From Clostridium sp. CAG:964 (lineage in GTDB: Bacteria > Bacillota > Clostridia > Oscillospirales > Acutalibacteraceae): a stretch of 13,800 nt of DNA. Made by a program: the position numbers and the translations under genes. The stretch lies in assembly GCA_000435335.1 (NCBI GenBank), contig FR891317.1, forward strand, positions 36,518 through 50,317. Direction: 5' to 3'. The notes below the pieces were generated by a model. The model saw only the letters and a program-made list of their open reading frames with translations, had not been told where the DNA came from and did not search any database. Shown here one piece after another: positions 13,755-13,800 of this stretch (position 1 is its first letter; each line of letters begins with the position of its first letter).

Positions 13755-13768
13755 AATTTTCCGGTTGT

Positions 13769-13800
13769 GGGAGCATAGCTCAGCTGGGAGAGCATCTGCC
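13769..13800 (+). tRNA. tRNA gene, 3' part outside window (probably tRNA-Val)
   Basis: The first 32 bases of a tRNA are present: acceptor strand GGGAGCA (13769-13775), TA, D stem GCTC/GAGC (13778-13781 and 13790-13793) around AGCTGGGA, then the 5' anticodon stem TCTGC (13795-13799). The window ends before the anticodon. The sequence closely resembles clostridial tRNA-Val as I remember it; Ala or another species sharing this D arm cannot be excluded. A strong promoter and hairpin leader precede it, so a tRNA operon may follow. Confidence 0.85.

Noticed and set aside
13727..13757. CTGATGA followed by CGAA and GCGAAA before the tRNA looked like a hammerhead ribozyme core
   Set aside because: No stem II of acceptable pairing lies between CTGATGA and a GAAA, and no cleavage-site stem geometry fits. 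The same bases form a simple bulged hairpin.

Overview
The window is a stretch of ordinary core chromosome from a low-to-medium GC Gram-positive bacterium. Gene content and order (accC-accD-accA, then hrcA-grpE-dnaK-dnaJ-prmA), strong AGGAGG-type ribosome binding sites, a perfect CIRCE operator, a DnaK without a long proteobacterial-type insert, and a short clostridial-type AccA all point to Bacillota, class Clostridia. A gut member of the Oscillospiraceae/Ruminococcaceae is my best guess; this is inference, not proof. I see no phage, IS element, CRISPR array, plasmid or toxin-antitoxin genes.

Layout. (1) Bases 1-3248 hold the end of a fatty-acid synthesis operon on the plus strand: biotin carboxylase AccC (its first ~40 residues lie outside the window), then a 245-bp gap rich in inverted repeats, then AccD and AccA, which overlap by 14 bp. 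They encode the carboxylase and carboxyltransferase parts of acetyl-CoA carboxylase. (2) Bases 3249-3440 are a convergent, hairpin-rich intergenic region. (3) On the minus strand are rpsT (ribosomal protein S20) with its own extended -10 promoter, and a two-gene unit of small three-helix membrane proteins that look like paralogues, read from a strong sigma-A promoter. (4) From 4695 the plus strand carries the heat-shock cluster: a sigma-A promoter, a perfect CIRCE, hrcA, grpE, dnaK, then a 197-bp gap with competing hairpins, then dnaJ, prmA and an Mrp-type Fe-S ATPase, ending at a clear intrinsic terminator at 11587-11619. (5) A new promoter, overlapping that terminator, leads into a YerC/TrpR-family regulator coupled to a class I methyltransferase, then hslO (Hsp33). 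(6) The window ends in the first 32 bases of a tRNA gene (probably Val) with a strong promoter and a hairpin leader.

How the genes work together: AccC/D/A make malonyl-CoA. HrcA represses the chaperone operon through CIRCE, and GrpE-DnaK-DnaJ form the Hsp70 machine. Hsp33 is a redox-activated holdase encoded 3 kb downstream, so much of 4.7-13.6 kb concerns protein folding. PrmA methylates ribosomal protein L11, and Mrp handles iron-sulfur clusters.

The coding content is conventional. The most interesting signals are non-coding: a switch-like leader before dnaJ, in which one CCTGT-containing arm can pair with three different partners, one of them overlapping the Shine-Dalgarno; a structured accC-accD intergenic region with mutually exclusive pairings; the promoter/terminator/palindrome overlap before the YerC-like gene; and the paralogous small membrane protein pair. 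All were folded by eye only.
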